A stretch of 64,000 nt of DNA from NCBI RefSeq assembly GCF_028372415.1, contig NC_092876.1, positions 218,289,528-218,353,527 of the forward strand, read 5' to 3'. This document shows, piece by piece, positions 37,201 through 44,331 of this stretch. The stretch comes from Notamacropus eugenii. Its lineage: Eukaryota > Chordata > Mammalia > Diprotodontia > Macropodidae. Position 1 is the stretch's first letter; each line of letters begins with the position of its first letter. A model generated the notes under the pieces. The model had not been told where the DNA came from. It saw nothing but the letters and a program-made list of their open reading frames with translations, and searched no databases. The position numbers and the translations under genes were made by a program.

Positions 37201-38045
37201 GATACTGATAACATTACAAAGAAGTCTGAAACACTTAGAAGTGTAAACATCTTAGGATCAAATCTACTACAGCCAAAACCACCTGTGTTGAATCTCTATA
37301 TTCTCTTTTTAGATCTTCTGATGGCTGGTGACCTTCAGAAGTTTTTTTTACAATTTCCCCAAACCAGGTTTTTATTTTTATTTTTAAAGAATAATTTATT
37401 TTTCCCCATTCACATGTAAAAACAATTTTTAAACTTTCTTTTAAAAAAAAGTTTTGAGTTCCAAATTCTATCCCTCCTTCCTTTCCCTCCCCACTCTCTG
37501 AGATGGTAGGCAATCTGATATAGGTTTTACATGTACAATCATGTAAAACATTTAATAGTTTTTAAAAAATATCTCACAGCATTCAGCTTTTTAATGATTT
37601 TCTGATTATTCTCCCAATACAGCAAAAACAAACAAAAGAATCCATACCTAAACAATTTGTATGTCTGCATATTCCATGAGACCACAGTGCCATCAGCTGC
37701 TCCTGACACCAAATATGTAGAATCTGGAGAAAATCTGCACACCCTTACAGGGCTTCCACTTGGTTGATTCAACACTGCTAAAATGTGTCCAGTTTGAGTA
37801 TTCCATAAGACAGTGGTACCATCTGTTGAACAGGAAGCTAAAACATGTCCTGAGGGTGAAAAACAACAGCAGTGGACAGCATATGTATGACACTTTAGTG
37901 GAGAATATGGGAGTTCATTAAAGTCATTTAATGAATAGAGATGAACTGTCTTGTCCAAGGAGCAAGTAGCCAGAAGGGAAGAAGAAAAGGCACAGCAGTT
38001 GACATCATCACTGTGATCTGCTAGTGTACGAATTAGCGTCACCAT
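1038..38045 (-). CDS. WDSUB1: WDSUB1, WD repeat, SAM and U-box protein (start codon to SAM exon; 3' exons outside window)
   Basis: WDSUB1 is a predicted U-box (E3 ubiquitin ligase type) protein with a WD40 propeller and a SAM domain. I joined eight coding exons on the minus strand: 38045-37648, 35067-34883, 25962-25870, 17201-17108, 15191-15158, 2092-2052, 1953-1847 and 1217-1038. They sum to 1132 nt (377 codons plus one base) in one open frame, and every border has GT-AG. The product follows the human protein as I remember it almost residue by residue, starting [11 protein letters not shown]. Seven WD40 repeats cover about residues 10-316, enough for a full propeller. The SAM domain covers about 325-377. 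The U-box, which would bind the E2, is missing only because its exons lie left of position 1. Ubiquitin ligase activity is inferred from the family. The neighbour to the right is BAZ2B, as in human. Confidence 0.96.
1847..1953 (-). CDS. WDSUB1: WDSUB1 exon 8 (WD repeat 7)
   Basis: This exon of 107 nt encodes [20 protein letters not shown] and [15 protein letters not shown], closing the WD40 propeller. The acceptor is CTTTCCTAG and the donor is TCAAG|GTTAGT. The intron to exon 7 is only 98 bp. Confidence 0.95.
2052..2092 (-). CDS. WDSUB1: WDSUB1 exon 7 (41-nt exon, start of WD repeat 7)
   Basis: This short exon encodes [14 protein letters not shown]; human has NTENILHTLTQHTR. The acceptor is ATTTTTCAG and the donor ACCAG|GTGTGA. 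It follows a 13-kb intron that contains the near full-length L1. Confidence 0.93.
2317..2585 (+). repeat. CORE-SINE, MIR/THER type with L2-like tail
   Basis: tRNA-like head (AGATGGCAAAGTGAATAGAG, GTCAGGAAGCCCTGAGTTC), CORE part with CAGTTTTCTCATCTGCAAAA, then GGTTGTTACAAGGATCAAAT and TATATAAATGTTAGC. Full length. It is followed by an ATC/ATT-rich simple repeat. Confidence 0.8.
3190..3350 (+). repeat. MIR-type SINE, 3' part
   Basis: CTGTATCACCTTGGACAAAT and TGAGCCTCAGTTTTCTCATC are MIR CORE motifs. The SINE lies directly upstream of the 5' end of the large L1. Confidence 0.7.
3355..9775 (+). mobile_element. Near full-length L1 LINE, degraded
   Basis: About 6.4 kb on the plus strand. A 5' UTR-like part begins near AAGGCAGAGTAAGCAG. 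An ORF1 region follows, with a C-terminal piece near 4970-5050 ([20 protein letters not shown]). ORF2 then shows an endonuclease start near 5740 ([24 protein letters not shown]), reverse transcriptase at about 7160-7860 ([19 protein letters not shown], and [10 protein letters not shown] in place of the FADD core) and the C-terminal region near 8920-9140. The 3' UTR ends in an A-rich AATAAAAATAAATAAAT. Both ORFs carry many stops and frameshifts, so it cannot move. It lies antisense in the WDSUB1 intron between exons 6 and 7. A short internal duplication (GTAAGAGGGATAA, 7575-7630) is present. Confidence 0.88.
9819..10014. mobile_element. hAT-like MITE, copy 1
   Basis: About 196 bp with ends CAGGCATCAAAT and GTTTGATACCACTG, degenerate inverted repeats of CAGNGRTGTCAAA type. 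The right flank CTCTAGAA fits the NTCTAGAN preference of hAT-Charlie elements; the left flank is GGCTAAGA. Its interior matches the copy at 30910-31129 in reverse orientation (GTCAGTATGCACC, TTTCTATTTGGGTTTGAT). Confidence 0.6.
10060..11100 (-). mobile_element. L2 LINE fragment, antisense
   Basis: Read on the plus strand it shows the antisense of the L2 reverse transcriptase region: TTTTTGTCATGTTCAATCTGAGAT, GTAAGCAATTAGAAATGCAG, ATCAACAGTGTCAAATGCTG and AATAGCTTTGGATATAAG. The order agrees with an L2 lying on the minus strand. It is highly diverged, with a small T run near 10740. Confidence 0.65.
11468..11645 (+). repeat. CORE-SINE, decayed
   Basis: GGGCAGCTTGATATAGTAGAT, AGTCAGGAAATCTGAATTC and a shortened CORE part ending AAATCTATGATCCTATGATC. 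Confidence 0.6.
11645..11805 (+). mobile_element. L2 3'-region fragment
   Basis: TTCCCAAAGCACTATTTTCATG, AAGTCACTCCTCTGCTTCAG and GCACTTAAAATCCTTCCACA match the well-known L2 part in which AAAGCACAG, CATGTCAC and GCATTCAAAGCCCTTCA occur. Confidence 0.55.
12150..12345 (-). repeat. MIR-like SINE, antisense
   Basis: CATCTAGTCCATCTACATCC, CATTTTACAGATGAACAATC and AGGGTGATTTTCCAAGGTC are the antisense MIR pattern. Confidence 0.55.
12415..12620 (+). repeat. CORE-SINE with RTE-like tail
   Basis: GGAGTCAGGAGGACCTGAG, ACTGTGTGACCCTAGGCAAAT, TCATCTGTAAAATGAAC, AACCATTCCAGC, then ACATGACTGAAACAACTCAA and CAACAAC. The marsupial MAR1/WALLSI type, without the first head bases. Confidence 0.8.
12765..13110 (-). 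mobile_element. L2 3'-end fragment, antisense
   Basis: CTACGTATCAGGCACTTGTG, AAGGATACAAAGACAAAAG and CCTTACAATCCAATGAGGG are the L2 3' tail in antisense. The right part holds two direct copies of GTGAAGGTGAGGAGGGTATGTAA-like sequence (13045-13090). Confidence 0.6.
13205..13440 (-). repeat. SINE with distinct 3' body (copy A)
   Basis: The plus-strand text TTCGTCCTTCGTTGCCAAAG, ACTTGCACTTGACTTTG and CATCAGGATGACTGGAGATG recurs at 42025-42340 (same strand) and, reversed, at 58425-58615. The tRNA-like head is lost after TAAGTGACTTGC. Open frames here are chance. Confidence 0.7.
13440..15150. other. WDSUB1 intron DNA without recognised elements
   Basis: Apart from the poly-C tract this stretch shows no family I can name. 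CT-rich text at 14000-14270 gives chance open frames (for instance 14014-14271). The frame at 14828-15028 has no homology that I recognise. Confidence 0.4.
13947..13972 (+). repeat. Poly-C tract
   Basis: Twenty uninterrupted C (13947-13966), one G, then five C, preceded by GGG. Simple repeat in the WDSUB1 intron between exons 6 and 7. The length may be unreliable in assembly. Confidence 0.9.
15158..15191 (-). CDS. WDSUB1: WDSUB1 exon 6 (34-nt exon, end of WD repeat 6)
   Basis: This very short exon completes the sixth blade with [11 protein letters not shown]. Its acceptor is TTTAAAG and its donor is AACCT|GTAAGTA. Thirty-four bases bring the running total to exactly 268 codons, so exon 7 starts in phase 0. 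The human protein reads [10 protein letters not shown] here. Confidence 0.92.
15200..15945. other. WDSUB1 intron, AT-rich, unassigned
   Basis: No repeat family or exon recognised. The other unassigned intron stretches are 16810-17105, 17205-17930, 19035-19330, 21425-21890, 22600-23030, 25510-25868 and 25965-26945; the last is AG-rich around 26260-26480. Confidence 0.4.
15945..16395 (+). mobile_element. L1 3'-end fragment
   Basis: The sequence from GGCTGAACAAATTATGG onward follows the same 3' region as the large L1 at 9250-9770, with the AAATCAGGAGAACCCAGAGA stretch and an A-rich end. It is 5'-truncated and diverged. Confidence 0.7.
16610..16810 (+). mobile_element. L2 internal fragment
   Basis: CCTCCTCAAACCTCATGGAGC, CTGCCACCTTCTCACTCAGC and TGAGGACCTGCTCATATTTC followed by ACTGAAAAAA resemble the L2 segment just upstream of the reverse transcriptase. 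It is short and diverged. Confidence 0.5.
17108..17201 (-). CDS. WDSUB1: WDSUB1 exon 5 (WD repeat 6, first part)
   Basis: This exon of 94 nt encodes [19 protein letters not shown] and [12 protein letters not shown]. The acceptor is GTTAATTGCAG and the donor TCAGG|GTAAGC. The donor was placed so that the glycine codon GG|A joins exon 6 in frame. Confidence 0.94.
17930..18605 (+). mobile_element. L1 3'-end fragment (tandem partner 1)
   Basis: It starts in the ORF2 C-terminal part (ACAATTTGGAATTATGC, compare 9080-9100), passes through the AAGAACTGGAAACTGAAGGG and CATCAACCAGG motifs, and ends in AATTTTTTAAATAAAAG plus A-rich sequence. Confidence 0.75.
18615..19035 (+). mobile_element. L1 3'-end fragment (tandem partner 2)
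   Basis: It begins AAAATAGCTGAACAAATTATG immediately after the A-rich tail of the previous copy and follows the same 3' region again, with a different and more diverged body. Its end is placed by the GGAGGCAGAGGAAGGTTAT stretch. Confidence 0.6.
19330..21180 (+). mobile_element. Large L2 LINE copy, sense
   Basis: About 1.85 kb of L2 ORF2 and 3' end. The reverse transcriptase core reads [12 protein letters not shown] near 20405, where the family has [10 protein letters not shown]. It is followed by ATGATATGCCAATCTATAA (the YADD-like part, decayed) and CATTCAAAATGGAATTCATTC (SKTELI-like). The 3' end near 20935-21180 has TACCTAGAATACTTTCCCTC, AAGTTCCAGCTAAAATCC and TTGTATCCCCAGAGCTG. Many stops are present and the reading frame is lost. 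Two runs of about 100 codons near 19750 and 20590 stay open by chance. Confidence 0.78.
21305..21425 (-). repeat. MIR-like SINE fragment, antisense
   Basis: GGAACAGACCTCAGAAGCTA, TCTGGTCCAAATCCCAC and GTAAAGTGATTCGC are antisense MIR-type motifs. Confidence 0.5.
21890..22600 (+). mobile_element. L1 ORF2 C-terminal and 3'-end fragment
   Basis: AAATGCAAATAGGAACAACTGAGG, the TTGTTGGAGAAG and ACTGTTGGCAAAACT stretches and AATGGCCAAACAGTGGTATATGAA parallel the large L1 from 8930 to 9350. It is diverged and contains small indels. Confidence 0.7.
23030..24880 (-). mobile_element. Large L2 LINE copy, antisense, with internal deletion
   Basis: On the plus strand it starts with the L2 3' tail (CAATAAACATAAAAGTTCCTAC, 23045) and runs through AAAGGCTTCCTATT, GGAGCCACTGAAGTTTATTG and GACCAACCAGTAGACTATTAC. 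The minus-strand translation near 23650 includes [15 protein letters not shown], typical of the L2 C-terminal domain. TGAGTTCAGTTTTGGATACG (23898) is the SKTEL segment. From about 23990 the sequence jumps to the antisense of the endonuclease (ACAATAGATTGTGATCACAT near 24100, GCAGGCATTCCAGAGCACAG near 24625), so much of the palm appears missing. It is diverged and non-functional. Confidence 0.75.
24990..25320 (+). mobile_element. L2 fragment, sense
   Basis: CATGCCTGGACCATTGTAATAGC, AAACTCCAGAAACTCTATATTGCC and GGATTCAAAGCATTATATAAG correspond to the L2 stretch for LDYCNS and KLQWLPI. It is short and decayed. Confidence 0.6.
25320..25510 (-). mobile_element. L2 3' tail, antisense
   Basis: ATGTTTATTAAGTCCCCTC, ATGCCAGGCACTGTGTTAGG, CCCTGCCCTTAAGGAACTTAC and TACAGGATAACTTGGGG form the typical antisense L2 3' end. 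It abuts the sense fragment head to head. Confidence 0.7.
25870..25962 (-). CDS. WDSUB1: WDSUB1 exon 4 (WD repeat 5)
   Basis: This exon of 93 nt encodes [18 protein letters not shown] followed by [14 protein letters not shown], matching the human segment DGEQGLQFFRLASCGQDC. The acceptor is TTTTACCAG and the donor is TTAG|GTATGT. The intron before it (exons 3 to 4) is about 8.9 kb and carries many repeats. Confidence 0.95.
   Translation of the reverse strand: MVSMVPNISEWHHVVKIARSNFGLLHLLIS
26945..27640 (-). mobile_element. L1 3'-end fragment, antisense
   Basis: This is the reverse complement of the L1 3' region, read here as CCAATTAAATGTAAAGATAG at the 3' tail, then AGTCTTTTGGAGCTGTCTC, TCAACTGATGGGCATTCCC and AGAGCTGCTATAAATATTTT. 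It is well preserved over about 700 bp. Confidence 0.8.
27850..28540 (+). mobile_element. Probable L2 fragment, sense
   Basis: GTGACACTGTTCCAAATCTTT, CTCCCACTCTTGGATAAATG, GAACTGTCTCTTC and TTCTTGAACGCAATTACTAC recall L2 ORF2 segments, but the similarity is weak and the borders are guessed. Confidence 0.4.
28640..28890 (-). repeat. MIR-type SINE, antisense
   Basis: CAATATCCCTATGAGGTATG, TTAAGTGATTTGTGATCACAC and AGCTAGTGTTAAAGGCAGG form the antisense MIR pattern over about 250 bp. Confidence 0.7.
28990..29320 (+). mobile_element. L2 3'-region fragment
   Basis: ACTTCTAAATGGACAAAGGG, GATTTCAAGGTCCTCTACTA and ATGCTGTTCTCCCTATCTGGC follow the classic L2 3' region (GGCTCC, AAGGCCCT and TGTTCCCTCTGCCTGG parts). 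Diverged. Confidence 0.6.
29320..30750. other. WDSUB1 intron, very AT-rich, unassigned
   Basis: No repeat family, exon or long open frame recognised. The same holds for 33470-34880 and 35070-36365, which flank exon 3. Confidence 0.4.
30755..31190 (+). repeat. MIR-type SINE split by a hAT-like MITE
   Basis: Left part 30755-30909 (GGCAGCATGGTAGAGTGGAA, TGTGAGCCTGGACAAATC, TATAAAATGAGGCAGTTG). The right part from 31129 (GAACTAGATGGCCC, TTTCCAGCTCAAGG, TACGATCCT) continues it. Confidence 0.7.
30910..31129. mobile_element. hAT-like MITE, copy 2, inside a MIR-type SINE
   Basis: About 220 bp from CAGCATTAACCTCAAATAG to CTGTTTGACATCTCTG, related to the copy at 9819-10014. The SINE text stops at GTTGAACT on the left and resumes with GAACTAGATGGCCC on the right, so the element was inserted into the SINE and an old target duplication around GAACT is visible. 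Confidence 0.6.
31335..31460 (+). repeat. CORE-SINE fragment
   Basis: ACAGCTGGTAGTTTGGTGAA, GTTCAAATCTAGAAGCAGAC and GTACAACCCTGGAAAAGTC. Confidence 0.6.
31540..32400 (+). mobile_element. Degraded RTE-type (Bov-B-like) LINE ORF2 fragment
   Basis: Translation from about 31580 gives [13 protein letters not shown], the RTE motif with VKQGDPLSPK as the usual form, then [12 protein letters not shown] in the place of the catalytic FADD box. Further on, TATGTGGCAAGAAGGAAAAA near 32213 and GAAGGTGGTCAAAAGC near 32336 resemble the RTE C-terminal region. Stops and frame changes are frequent. Confidence 0.55.
32850..33070 (+). repeat. L2-like tail scrap followed by a CORE-SINE fragment
   Basis: CAACAAATATTTATTGAGTA (32858) resembles an antisense L2 tail. 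From about 32930, GAGTTCTGGGCATGGAGTTAG, GACAAGTCACATAAG and CTCAGCTTCCTATCTATG are a decayed CORE-SINE. Confidence 0.5.
33075..33470 (+). mobile_element. L1 ORF2 internal fragment (reverse transcriptase end)
   Basis: CTTTTTGCTAATGACAAGA, CACATAAATCATTAGCATTCC and GAAAATGTATCTACCAAGATGG follow the L1 copy at 7790-8060, including the FAND-like reverse transcriptase core. It is a truncated, decayed piece with no 3' end. Confidence 0.65.
34883..35067 (-). CDS. WDSUB1: WDSUB1 exon 3 (WD repeat 4, start of repeat 5)
   Basis: This exon of 185 nt encodes about residues 133-194. Visible peptides include [38 protein letters not shown] and [12 protein letters not shown]. The acceptor is TTTATTTCAG and the donor is TTTCTG|GTTAGT. 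The exon is in phase with exon 2 (two carried bases) and hands one base to exon 4. It was too short and too interrupted by intron to show as a long open frame and was found by its protein match. Confidence 0.95.
36365..36535 (+). repeat. CORE-SINE fragment with an internal TATA-rich expansion
   Basis: GTGGCATGGCCTAGTGAATAG, TCTTGGAATCACAAGAAC and GGCTGTGTAACCCTGAG, with a stretch of ATGCATATATATAACATATAC between head and CORE. Confidence 0.5.
36600..37180 (+). repeat. Diverged direct repeat pair of unknown origin
   Basis: Unit A (about 36620-36720) and unit B (about 37050-37180) share AGGCCCAGT, ATTCCAATT, AAGTGATAAA and GTGAAAATAAAATA in the same order, about 430 bp apart. The sequence between is not recognised. 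It could be two copies of one unnamed retroelement or a local duplication. Confidence 0.5.
37365..37560 (-). mobile_element. L1 3'-terminal fragment next to WDSUB1 exon 2
   Basis: AATAATTTATTTTTCCCC, CACATGTAAAAACAATTTTT and GAGTTCCAAATTCTATCCC represent the last about 190 bp of an L1 in antisense. It ends about 90 bp from the exon 2 donor at 37648. Confidence 0.7.
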
Positions 38046-38063
38046 CTTTCTTATGTAATTACC
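37648..38063 (-). CDS. WDSUB1: WDSUB1 exon 2 (start codon, WD repeats 1-3)
   Basis: The exon starts after an acceptor reading AATTGCAG at 38064, with 18 nt of 5' UTR before the ATG at 38045-38043. An upstream in-frame ATG at 38069 lies in the intron, across the acceptor, so [11 protein letters not shown] is the better start and matches the human N terminus. It encodes residues 1-132 plus two bases, with three WD40 blades: SDDVNCCAF to [16 protein letters not shown] to VLWNT, and [10 protein letters not shown] to VVSWN. The donor is TTTAG|GTATGG at 37648/37647. A minus-strand L1 3' end stops fewer than 100 bp downstream of this donor. Confidence 0.96.
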
Positions 38064-38259
38064 CTGCAATTACAAGTAAAATAAAATAAAAATTTCATTC
38101 TCCTTAATGATCAGATAAATACAACTCCTATCTTTGCCAAAGGAATAAAATCTATTTTAAGTATTTCATTTCACATACCTACTTAAGATGAAAACTGCTA
38201 TTTTGACCACTTAAGGAACAATTCATCTTTCTGGAAATAGAGATAAGGATCGCCACCAA

Positions 38260-38710
38260 TGACTTCTTAATTGCTAAATCCAAAAGCCTTTTCTTCTTCA
38301 TCTTCCTGAGCTTTTCTAAAAAAAAAAAAAAAAAAAACCAATTTCAAAAACATTCAGCAAGCACTTTCTACGTGCAAAACAGCAAATAGGCTCAGGGGAG
38401 GATACAAAGTTTATGAGACAACATCCCTGACTTTCTAGGACTGAAAATCTACACTGTAACACATGCACACATAAATGTAACGCAAGTTAACCCAAGTGCA
38501 TAATAGGTATAAGAGTCTATGTTAAGTTCAAAGAGAAGAGGGAGTTATTACAAATTTGGGAGTTAGGCAAGGTATCCAGGACAAAGGAGCATTCAATATG
38601 GGATTTAAAGAACACACTTCAATGGTAGAACAGGAGATGCTTTTCAGGAATAGGGAGCAATACGATTAAAGAAACAGAAGCAATAAAATCTGGGACTTGG
38701 CAACTGGTCA
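38260..38710 (-). mobile_element. L2 pieces: sense scrap, A run, then antisense 3' tail
   Basis: 38265-38320 reads TTAATTGCTAAATCC and TTCTTCATCTTCCTGAGC like sense L2, and ends in a run of 20 A (38319-38338). From 38350, CAGCAAGCACTTTCTACGTG, GGATACAAAGTTTATGAG and CTTTCTAGGACTGAAAATC are an antisense L2 3' tail. It sits upstream of WDSUB1 exon 2 in intron 1. The strand given is for the larger part. Confidence 0.5.
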
Positions 38711-40030
38711 GTTGGTACTCTGGGATTGATAGTATTAAAATGTCATTTTCTGACTTATGCCAGATGATATGCGAGATGATACAAAAGACTCGCTAATACT
38801 AGCCAACTCAAAGCCCAAAGACTGAGAAGCTGTTGTCAAAGACAAGCTGCAGTGGAGAAAATGGTCTTAGACTATACTCCAGTGCAACTTCATGAACATT
38901 TTCAAAACAAATCAACACGATGGCCATGTCTGACAAAGTATGCCTCATTCCAGGACCCAGATTCTACTTCTGGAGACCAGTCATCTCATGTTATGACTGG
39001 TCACTACTCAGAATTCTAAGGCTTTTTAATAGATAAATATATTTTGGCCAAATCCAATGTTATTAAATTGCATCCAAAACCACTATTATGAGAAAGAAAT
39101 TAAAAGAATTTGGTGACAATTGCAAAACGGTTAGAAAATGTGGCAGTAGTTATCACTATGGGGTCAGTTACATTTTGCCTTAACTCTTTCCACAAATCTG
39201 CTGCCAGAGGTGGTCAGATATACCAGATATCAAAATTAATTTCTCAGATAAAGATCTTGACAAATAATCTTTGTGACCCCCTCCTCCCTCAGGAGAGCTA
39301 TTTCTGAAGCTACAATTATTTGTGGAATTATATTAGATAACTGCAGTTGAAGCAGAAGCACAGAATGCCAAAATCAAGAGCACTGGCTATGAAGCTGTTT
39401 GTATCATAGTCCAAGTGACTATTAACCTCCCCAAGGTTAGAACTCTTCTCTGTATACATCCATGAGCAGGTGGTAGTCCCTGGTGAGTTTGTACTCCCTG
39501 CAGCTCATTTTCCACTGAGAACACTCTGCTGTTCCCAGTTTACATTGGTATAGCCAAGTTTGCTTATCTTCTGGGAAAAGCGCAGTCAAGCTTTATACAG
39601 ACTTTTCCTAATTTTAATATGAGATTTCATTTGTCTATTTGTTGAGGTAGAGAGTAGAGTTCGTTTTCTTTTTCTTTTGCATTTGCTTCCCAGACATATG
39701 CTTTAAATCAGAGAAATAGAAGTACCTTTAAAATCAGGGTAGCCAAGGGGCTGCTGACTTCACCTCCACATGGAAAGATCTACTGTATCAGAACTAAAAA
39801 AGAAACCATTTCAGTACAAATTGCAAAGTATAGACAAGATCAACTCTGCAACACCAGAAGAGACATTAAAACACAGTTCCTTACACTTTATCATATCCAT
39901 GACAAGATTCAAGAGCAAAAAATTCACAAGCTCTCTTGGCATGCGATGCTTTGAATATTTTTCAGCAATACAAGTTATTGCAATTTAAGTAAAAGAATCT
40001 AGCTAATAACTTTTGGTTATTTGACAAACT
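38710..40030. other. WDSUB1 intron 1, unassigned moderately complex DNA
   Basis: This stretch is less AT-rich and less repeat-like than the surroundings, with short open frames on the plus strand (39110-39307, 39770-39988). It might be a decayed retrocopy or a unique regulatory stretch next to the promoter. I could not identify it. Confidence 0.35.
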
Positions 40031-41180
40031 TTTTAAACGGGTCTCCCCGCTCTCCACTTGGTTCTCCACCCCCGGGGAGAACTCACGTCCAGGTCCAGCA
40101 CCCGATTTGGCTGGATGAAGGGCACAGTGGTTTGTCTGGATTCCCTGGGGGCCCCACTGAGATCTGGGTGGTTCTGGCCAGATTCCAGGCCCAAACAGGA
40201 TCCAGAGGAGACAAGGTTGGGTGCCACAGGTAGAAGGCGGACCCGGCACGCACCTGACCTTGGGCAAGGGTCTGCCTCTGTTTCCTCCTCGGTAAAACGG
40301 GGCTCTGGGCGGGTAAGTGTGAGGATCAAAAGGGATGCTCAAGGGCCCGGTGGGCCCCTCCCACACCAGCCTCTAGAGAGCTCGCACCTGGGGCCACGCC
40401 ACATCACACACCCGGGAGGAAGGGCAAGCGGCGGAGACCACCGGTTTTCCGCCAAGTTTACGGGGCAAACACCCCCTGGGTCTCCCCGGAAGCGGTTCAG
40501 TCAGGACAAAGCCTAGCAAGCAGGACCCTGCCCAGAGACGCCCGGGACGCGGGGCCGCGGGCGGGGGAGAAGGGGGAGGGGAGGCCGAACGGCGCCCGCT
40601 CCAGGCGGGAGGGAGGGGGGCTGGAGGGGGCGGAGCCACGAGCGTCCCCAGCGGCCTCGCTTCCCACCTGTCACCACGGCGGCCCGTCCGGTCGGCGGGT
40701 CCCGGGGCCGCGGCCGCTCCCCGCAGCGTCTTCCCGTACAGCCGGCCGCGGGCGAGCAGCTCCCGCCTCGGGGATTGCACAGATGGCGCCGCTCTCGGTA
40801 ACACGCCCTCAGGTGCGGGCTCCTGAGGGCCGAGATGCGTCACGTGGGCAGGACAGGTGAAGCGGAAGGGAGGGGGAAAAGGGAGGCCCCGCTTCCCTTG
40901 GGGCGGGGCAGGAGGAGGGGCCACGGCGCACGCGTGCGCACCCTGCGTGGTGGGAGGGGAAGAGAAGAAAAAGAAGAACTTTACAGGATCTTCTGAGGTC
41001 AGTCTTTTTTTTAGATTGAACGAGGCGCAGGGCGTGGAGCTGTGATTTCGGCGGCGCGCGGGACTTCAAACCCTTTTTGTAGTGGATGTTGGCGCCTCCC
41101 GGGGCCTCCTCCCTGCAGCCCTCGAGGCTTGCCCGGGGCTCTCAGCCGGGGATGGCGGAGGCGGAACGGAGCCCGATTTT
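40030..41180 (-). promoter_or_regulatory. WDSUB1: CpG-island promoter of WDSUB1 with non-coding first exon
   Basis: A sharp GC- and CpG-rich block stands out from AT-rich surroundings and lies 2-3 kb upstream of the WDSUB1 start codon. It holds a GC box (GGGGCGGGGC, 40900-40909), a 14-bp perfect palindrome GCGCACGCGTGCGC at 40926-40939 that fits an NRF1-type site, an E-box/CRE-like GCGTCACGTGGG at 40837-40848, and YY1-like GATGGCGCC (40782-40790) and GATGGCGGAG (41151-41160). No TATA box was seen. A non-coding exon 1 is required because exon 2 starts 18 nt before the ATG. Candidate donors on the minus strand include GACAG|GTGGGA (exon end 40668) and GTCAG|GTGCGT near 40245. The true one needs RNA evidence. 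Open frames in this block are composition artefacts. Confidence 0.85.
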
Positions 41181-41900
41181 TCCTGGCTCTAGCCCCAAGC
41201 TGAGCTGCCTCTCTTTTGATGGAGGTGTCTAACGTGGATTGAATTGAAACCCTGTCGTCTACAAAGAAAAGTGCCCCGAGCAGACCCCTGGATTTCTATC
41301 CTGGAGGCCCCTGATCTCCCCCACCCCCATACCTTGAAACACGTGGCTTCTTCTCTCTGCCAGTCAGGTTCTTCACCTATAAAATGCAGGTCCCCAGATA
41401 TCTCTGGCTGTCACCCCCTCTTTAACTCTGGGGTGACCACCCTAAATGCCTATCTCTCCTGGACTTTATGGACTCTTAAGGTAGATAACTGTAACACAGT
41501 ATTCTATAGAATGTCAGTATTTTAAGTAATTTTGGAAGGAATCAAGTCCACATATGCAGAATGAGTTACTATTTTGCTCGTGACCAATACGGGAATTGGT
41601 TTTGCTTGACTATTGCTTATTGGTGCTAAAGATTTTGTTTTTCTTCTTCAGCGGGGAAAGCAAGATGGAACAGAGAAAAAAAATACTAGATAATTAAAAA
41701 TAAAATTTAATTAAAAAACAAATAATACATTCCAACCATATCATTTTGAAGTAGGAAAAATGAGGCCTATAGAGACAAAGCAAAATTTTTAAGCTTTTAG
41801 AGGTAATGGACAGAGCTGCTATCCCTATATAAGGAACACTTCCTAGAACACCATGGTTTCTTCTATGCAGATAATTCCCAGTTTTATATCTCTACCCCTT
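41180..41900. other. Upstream flank of the WDSUB1 promoter, unassigned
   Basis: Single-copy-looking sequence with falling GC content. The frame 41244-41525 has no recognised product. Confidence 0.4.
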
Positions 41901-42028
41901 CTTTCACACAGAATTTCAGAGTTGGAAGGATAGTAGCTATGGATTCCAACCCATTGGGACAAGAATTTCTATTACAACAAGACAAGTGGTCTTTTATCCG
42001 GTATTTCAGGGTCTTTTCCTTCTATCTT
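41900..42028 (-). mobile_element. L3/CR1-like 3' fragment, antisense
   Basis: TTTCAGAGTTGGAAGGATAG, CCAACCCATTGGGACAAG and AACAAGACAAGTGGTC resemble the antisense 3' end of the L3/CR1 group as found across amniotes. Short and old. Confidence 0.4.
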
Positions 42029-42336
42029 GTATTTCCAGGTGGCCACCGTGCGTGAGAAGACCAAGCCATCAGAGAAATAATGACGTGACTTGCACTTGAC
42101 TTTGTTTTGAGTGAGGGAGGGTTGTGCAGGTCACCAGCCTCACTTCTCCTCCAGAGCCATCTAGATCTAGTGACCAGATATTCATCAGGATGACTAGAGA
42201 TGACCCAGAATGAGGTAATTTCAGTTAAATGACTTGCCCAAGGTCACACAACTAGTGAGTGTCAGATGTCTGAGATGAGATTTGAACTCAGGTCCTCCTG
42301 ACTCCTGCTCTATCCACTGTACCACCTAGCTGCCCA
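42028..42336 (-). repeat. SINE with distinct 3' body (copy B, full length)
   Basis: On the minus strand it begins with a tRNA-like head (GGGCAGCTAGGTGGTACAGT, GAGTCAGGAGGACCTGAG) and passes through TGTGTGACCTTGGGCAAG to the body GTCATCTCTAGTCATCCTG, ending CTGATGGCTTGGTCTTCTC. This copy shows that the body belongs to a head-bearing SINE. Confidence 0.8.
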
Positions 42337-42551
42337 TGGCCACTGTGTATTTCCTAATATGACATAAAACTCACTGTGCACTTAAATCAGATACCATTCA
42401 GGTTTTTTTTTTTCCTCAAATTGTCTCAAATATTTTGTGTACTATTTTTCATCTTTAAAAACATCAGCCCCTCACTTTTTTCTCCTATATCTCTCCTCTT
42501 TTTCATAGTTAAACTCCTACAAAACATTCTCTCTAAGGTTACCTATGATCT

Positions 42552-44331
<1,780 letters not shown>

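Noticed and set aside
38043-38069. Upstream ATG giving an N-terminal extension MQGNYIRK before the WDSUB1 start
   Set aside because: The extension crosses the exon 2 acceptor at 38064, and the human protein starts at the internal methionine (MVTLIRT equivalent).
40021-41069. Several overlapping open frames of 60-183 codons in the GC-rich block
   Set aside because: They occur on both strands and in overlapping frames, are Pro/Arg/Gly-rich, and coincide with a CpG island, where stop codons are scarce by composition.
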